DNA of 25,142 nt from Funneliformis mosseae (lineage: Eukaryota > Glomeromycota > Glomeromycetes > Glomerales > Glomeraceae). Of this stretch, positions 21,137 to 25,142 are shown piece after piece. The notes beneath the pieces were generated by a model. That model did no database searches. It was not told the origin of the DNA and was given only the letters and a program-made list of their open reading frames with translations. Positions within the stretch are counted from its first letter, which is position 1. The number at the start of each line of letters is the position of its first letter. The stretch covers positions 1 to 25,142 of the forward strand of contig CAJVPP010000873.1 in NCBI GenBank assembly GCA_910592005.1, given 5' to 3'. Both the position numbers and the translations under genes were made by a program.

Positions 21137-21520
21137 TAAAGGGACAAAAAAACCGGAAATTTTCCGCGGAATAAAACCGCGCATAATATTAAAATATGAT
21201 CGTTAGGTTAGCGAGTATAACTTTCTTTATTTTATATTACTATACTACTTATTAATAATAGATTTTTTATTTTTTCCCTACTGCTATCTTTCCTTCCCCA
21301 AACTTTTTTGAGAAAAATTCAATTAGAAAACATGACAAGAAAAATTTTCTGAAGTTATCGACTGGCCTTCTAACAGCCCTGACATAAATCCAAATCTCTG
21401 GAGCATTGTTAAAAGAAATGTGGAGAAAAAAAAAATGCCAAAAAAGATTAGTAGAATGGGATGATATTCGTAAAGAGCAATTTTGTAATTCCGGATCTGA
21501 TTTTTTTGTCCCACACTGTA
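21137..21520 (+). mobile_element. Internally deleted Tc1/mariner-like transposon remnant
   Basis: The right end reads TTTTTTTGTCCCACACTGTA (to 21520), whose complement TACAGTGTGGGACAAAAAAA is a Tc1-type end. The left end near 21137 matches it in part (GGGACAAAAAAACC), and both ends are followed by CCGGAA. TA flanks the right end as expected. Between them the plus strand encodes the C-terminal part of a Tc1 transposase: FFEKNSIRK (about 21306-21332), a frameshift, then VIDWPSNSPDINP and NLWSIVKRNVEKKKMPK (21354-21452). The N-terminal DNA-binding domain and the first catalytic Asp are missing. At 21390-21398 the protein reads P-N-L where the family has P-I-E-N-L, so the catalytic third acidic residue is also lost. 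Confidence 0.75.
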
Positions 21521-21923
21521 CCTTGACCGATGAAGTTACATTCCTTGATCTTTTTCGTAGCATCTGATGAATTGAATTGGATTAGTGATATTGAAAGTAT
21601 ATTTTATTAAAAATAATTTGATTTAAATTCTTCAAAAGTTCAAGTGGTTGATTAATATTAAAGCGACGAAAATTACTATTGTGGCTTTAGATACAAGTAG
21701 ATTTTATATTAGAAGCAACCAGGATTATAGATTACTTGTAACGTGTTATAAAGTGTAAAAAAATTTTGGAAAGAAAATGAAATATTTTTTTTTTTTTTTA
21801 TAAAAAAAGTGCTCCTTGTCAATTTAGGAAATATTTTAAAAAAGACTAAAAATTAATATATTAAGCAAAATGTATTAAAATATTAATACTTTTACAAAAT
21901 ATATTTAAATCTTTTATTTTTAG

Positions 21924-22235
21924 GGAGTGTTATCATATTGGAAGATTACCTATTCAAAATATCGAGAAAATGTTTCACATATAGTAGAACGTTATCTTGT
22001 ACATCAATTTGCTATTAATTTAGGGATCCATTTACGTACATATTTAAGATTATTAGCAGCAGAACAGAATACGGCAATTGACAATTTAAAATTGGAGAGT
22101 TTGTAAGGTGAAGATCCACCAGTATCTAGCCAACCAACGTGCAGAATGGAAAATAATGTTAATGCTCTTTATGATATTATTTGTCGTGTTCGAAATATCT
22201 TGTTTAAGAAGACTTATTTAAAATTATATCTATAG
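21924..22235 (+). pseudogene. Orphan C-terminal exon resembling a dynamin GTPase-effector domain
   Basis: An acceptor-like TTTTATTTTTAG ends at 21923. The following frame reads GVLSYWKITYSKYRENVSHI, then VERYLVHQFAINLG and LESL, TAA (22104-22106), GEDPPVSSQPTCRMENNVNA and on to TAG 22233-22235, about 103 codons. The layout Y-W-K-x-x-Y-x-K-Y/F-x-(D/E)-N-V, then V-E-R-x-L, an acidic E-D-P, and a final helix, recalls the C-terminal effector domain of fungal dynamin-like proteins. The one internal stop is a likely CAA (Gln) to TAA change. No GTPase domain exists upstream; the Tc1 remnant lies there instead. It is probably a duplicated or transposon-truncated gene end. The family call is tentative. 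Confidence 0.4.
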
Positions 22236-23760
22236 TTCATGAATATAATCCTCAATTTATTCATGAGTACTTTGTGTCAGATTTTTTTTTTGTTTTATCA
22301 ACTAAACTTTATCTATGTATTTTTTCATATAAGCTAAATGTCATTAACCTTATTTTTACGGCCTTAAATATCTATACATAACGTACTGTATTTTATTATT
22401 TAATAAAACAATCATGATTTACCTCTTTAAATTTGTACAACTTAATTGTTACGTAATTCACGTCTTTATAATTACTGCGTAATGCATCAGATGATATCGT
22501 TAAAACAATTTTTGAAACTTAGCGAATGGTTTCCAGATTAAATCACTCATTTATGGTTTTTACTTGAAGCATTAATAATGATTTCATAAGCCCCTTCTCG
22601 ACATTTCAATAAAATATATCGAACGAACTTATTAGTTTTAATAGGTCCCGATACTTAGATATATACATGATTTCATGATTCCCCGTGACAAATATTTCAC
22701 GAAACAATTTTCAAATTCCCATAAAAATGAAAAAATGAGGGGGAGGTATCATATAAATTTAAGGATTAATTTAATTTCTGCCGACATTAATTTCCATCGG
22801 TTAATGAAATTTTATTGAATACGATAATACAATATATTCATTTTATATAAAGCCTTTAAATATGCTAATCTTCATCTGCTACTCTGACTCTCTTAAATCC
22901 AATTGTTTAACATTCTACGTAATTATATTTTCAAATATAGATTACACAATGGTTGACGTTTTCTTTGTTCCCGGACCATTTTAATACTAGATTTACTAAT
23001 ATTCTCGATCCAATAGAAAGGCTTGGTTTTGATTGTTATTAATTCTTGATTTTCTATCCTATCAAATTTATTTGATTACCTCATTTAGCTTTTAAAAATG
23101 AAATGTCAGACTTAAGCCTTTTTTGCTTATAATCTCATCGATTATTTTATTTGTTATGTTGTGCAAATTTCAGATTTCTATCGAAGATTTACAATAAAAT
23201 TTCTATTGGGAAAATTATTCCTAATTGAGAATGTTCCGAGAGCTTTTTCAGTATTGTGTTTATGACTCCGTTTGCGGAGAAACTTTATCTTTTTTTAGTA
23301 GTTGTATTATTTAAAGGACGAGGTAAAAAACGTAATGCAAATTGCTACAGTTGGATAAACTGAAGATTTTTTATTACGTTCTTTATGTTACAAGAATTCT
23401 ATATAACAACCGGGACTGTGGAACACAAATAAAATTCAAAAAAAAAAAAAACCTTTCAATTATCACGGCACACATAAATATCTCTTGAGAACATGGAAAC
23501 ACAAATAAAACTACCGGATTTAGTAAATTGATATAATTTCTTAGCATCTCATTAGTTAAATTATTTATAAATGATAACGTTTCCTTAAATGGTAAAGCAG
23601 AATATGATACTGTTCAGCTTTTACCTATATCCGAAATCATTTGAAAATCCAAAAAATCCAAAGTTTATGTCGGATATTGAAACACTTACGTTATACACTT
23701 TGATTGTTTGAAATGCCTACACTATAGTTGCGGGGCAAAACCCTAAACCCATTTTGGCAA
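22236..23760. other. Intergenic region with no supported gene
   Basis: No coding region is visible on either strand. The only structure I noticed is a small hairpin CTCCGTTTGCGGAG at 23266-23279 and a 13-A run near 23440. The right part may include the start of the hAT element (see the TTTCGACGGG array). Confidence 0.45.
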
Positions 23761-23782
23761 AAGTCGAAACTTTTCAGAATTT

Positions 23783-23888
23783 GTTTCGACAGTTTCGACG
23801 GGTTTCGACGGGTTTCGACGGGTTTCGATGGTTTCGACGGGTTTCGACGGGTTTCGATGGGTTTCGATGGGTCTCGAAAGTTTCGACG
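23783..23888. repeat. Array of TTTCGACGGG units, possible hAT subterminal repeats
   Basis: Eleven copies of TTTCGAC or close variants start at 23784, 23793, 23803, 23813, 23823, 23832, 23842, 23852, 23862, 23872 and 23881, mostly 10 bp apart. An inverted copy (GTCGAAA) lies at 23763 and a stray TTCGACGGGTTTT at about 23922. Three units read TTTCGAT, a CpG to TpG change. The array ends about 150 bp before the hAT transposase start. Short subterminal repeats bound by transposase are typical of hAT elements such as Ac, which supports but does not prove that it belongs to this element. Confidence 0.7.
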
Positions 23889-24037
23889 GTTTTGATAACA
23901 ACTTTGCGAATTCTAATTAAATTCGACGGGTTTTAACAGGTTTATCGTATCACAAATCGTAGAATATATAAAGAACTTTTTTTTTTTTTTTTTTTTTTTC
24001 TTTTAATTTTATCTAATGCAACCCATTTATCATAATA

Positions 24038-25142
24038 ATGAGCAGCAATGAAGATGCAAATCGAAAAATTGGCGGAAGACCGGAAAAGAATGTTTGGAAA
24101 CATTTTATAAAAGGAAACGAAAAGGCTCCTGGGCGTTATGAAGCAACATGTAAAGCTTGTATGAAATTTTGGACAAGAGGTGAACCAGCAATAATGGAAG
24201 AACATTTAGCAAACCATTATATTCAGGCAGAACCTTTAGTTATTCGTGAATATTTAAATATAACAGCTAATCATAATATTAATGATGATAGCCAAAGAAA
24301 ACAAAAAAGTAAAGCTATCTATGGAACAATGGATGCCTTTTTGGGTCCTGTTAAATTACCAAAGGAAAAAGTAGAAAGGATTGACCGCGCACTTATAAAA
24401 GTTTTTATGTGTGTAGGTATATCTTGATGAATTATTGAACATCCATTTTTTAAGGATCTTTTAAAAGAACTTAATTCTGCATATGAATCACCAACCCGTG
24501 AACATCTTGCTAGAAGTTTATTAGAAAAAGAAATATTAATTGTTAATAATAAAATCAATAGAGATTTAGAGCAGCAAGAAAACTTAACATTATATAATTA
24601 TATTTATTTTTTGTTTTATCAAAATCAAAAAATATAATATATTTTAATATAATTTTATTTTAAAAAGCTTTAGATGAATGGAATAGTGGTAAAAATCATT
24701 CATATTGGAATTTTTTAATTATTACACCTGAACAAAAGGAATATCTATATTGGCTATCAGATTTTTCAAATGAATCTCACACTGGAAATTTTTTAGCTAC
24801 TAAAATAAAAGAAGTTTTAGAAAGTGTTGGACCACAAAAATTCTCAGCTATTGTAAGTGATAATGGCCCTAATGTTAAATTAGCTAAAGCAAAAATCATT
24901 GAAATATATCCACATTTATTAGATATTCGTTGCAATTAATCTAATAGCACAAAATATATTGACAATTGAATTTGCTGATCGAATGATCCATCGTTGTAAT
25001 AGTTTAGTTGCCTTTTTTAAAAAATCTGTACATGCAAGTAAGTATATTTTAAAATATATTATATATTTTTTAATTTAATATTTAATACTATTTTGTTAAT
25101 ATTTAATATTTATATATTTTAGATGCTAAATTACGTGAAATT
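24038..25142 (+). mobile_element. hAT-superfamily DNA transposon, 5' part; runs off the window
   Basis: A BED-finger transposase reading frame begins at 24038 and continues to the window edge with typical hAT catalytic-core sequence, so the element extends beyond 25142. Its left end is not fixed; it may lie upstream of the TTTCGACGGG array near 23.7 kb. A 23-T run (23977-23999) precedes the start codon. Stops, one small deletion and a damaged splice site show that this copy is inactive. Confidence 0.8.
24038..25142 (+). pseudogene. hAT transposase with BED zinc finger, broken and partial
   Basis: Exon 1 (from ATG 24038) encodes a BED finger: Cys38, Cys41, His56 and His60 within RYEATCKACMKFW and EEHLANHY. 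It continues to VFMCVGIS and then two adjacent TGA codons (24425-24430) where hAT relatives have Trp-Trp, followed by IIEHPFFKDLLKELN. Coding stops near 24592 (NLTL). An AT-rich intron of about 75 nt with no GT at its expected start separates it from ALDEWNSG (24667 on). Then come SYWNFLIITPEQKEYLYWL and FSAIVSDNGPNVKLAKA, which carries the catalytic Asp region. After LDIRC at about 24933 a deletion of about 11 bp removes I-A-H and shifts the frame into AINLIAQNI and EFADRMIHRCNSLVAFF. A last intron (25038-25122) leads to NAKLREI at the edge. In the family this protein cuts and moves the element. Confidence 0.82.
25038..25122 (+). other. 85-nt intron in the hAT transposase
   Basis: It starts with a consensus donor GTAAGTATAT and ends TATATATTTTAG. 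Joining the exons gives His-Ala-Asn-Ala-Lys-Leu-Arg-Glu, matching the usual hAT sequence after the FFKKS helix. The intron is almost pure A/T between its borders. Confidence 0.75.

Noticed and set aside
23741..23750. Telomere-like CCCTAAACCC
   Set aside because: Only one and a half units, inside the chromosome arm and beside a transposon.
23754..23936. 60-codon plus-strand ORF rich in FDGFRR repeats
   Set aside because: It is a translation of the TTTCGACGGG array and has no independent support.
24319..24558. 79-codon minus-strand ORF
   Set aside because: Antisense shadow of the hAT transposase exon.

Overview
The window looks like nuclear DNA of an early-diverging fungus, most likely an arbuscular mycorrhizal fungus of the Rhizophagus type. 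This rests on four things: very AT-rich intergenic DNA with long A/T homopolymers; short GT-AG introns (57 and 85 nt); a single-exon F-box/leucine-rich protein beside a TKL-like kinase with an N-terminal CxxC/CxxC motif, two families greatly expanded in Glomeromycotina; and a dense mix of decayed Helitron, Tc1-like and hAT transposons. The organism is inferred from family content, not from a marker gene.

Layout. 1-1222: AT-rich DNA with a GTTGCAAC-rich repeat. 1223-2426: a decaying gene for a multi-membrane-segment protein with an acidic C-terminal part. About 3073-7657: a nearly full-length Helitron Rep/helicase pseudogene, full of stop codons but still readable through the HUH, tyrosine and Walker A motifs. 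7658-14900: an extremely AT-rich block holding no gene I can recognise. In its middle sits a nested repeat cluster (8925-10694) of palindromes, 50-bp and 30-bp tandem arrays, and a foldback element with terminal inverted repeats. A small pogo/Tigger-like MITE lies at 11889-12060. 15276-16676 (minus): an intact F-box gene. 17550-18869 (minus): an intact two-exon protein kinase of 420 residues. 18870-21136: intergenic DNA with weak gene fragments. 21137-21520: an internally deleted Tc1/mariner-like copy. 21924-22235: an orphan exon resembling the C-terminal GTPase-effector domain of fungal dynamins. 23783-23888: an array of TTTCGACGGG units about 150 bp upstream of a BED-finger hAT transposase pseudogene that runs off the right edge.

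Only the F-box and kinase genes look functional. Both lie on the minus strand in the least AT-biased part of the window. The rest is mobile DNA at different stages of decay. Where family motifs can be recognised, many of the breaking changes are C-to-T or G-to-A (Gln, Arg and Trp codons turned into stops), which suggests cytosine deamination, by RIP-like mutation or by loss of methylated C. I do not see a clear new multi-gene system. The most unusual structure is the foldback/minisatellite cluster at 8.9-10.7 kb, with opposite strand asymmetry on its two sides.
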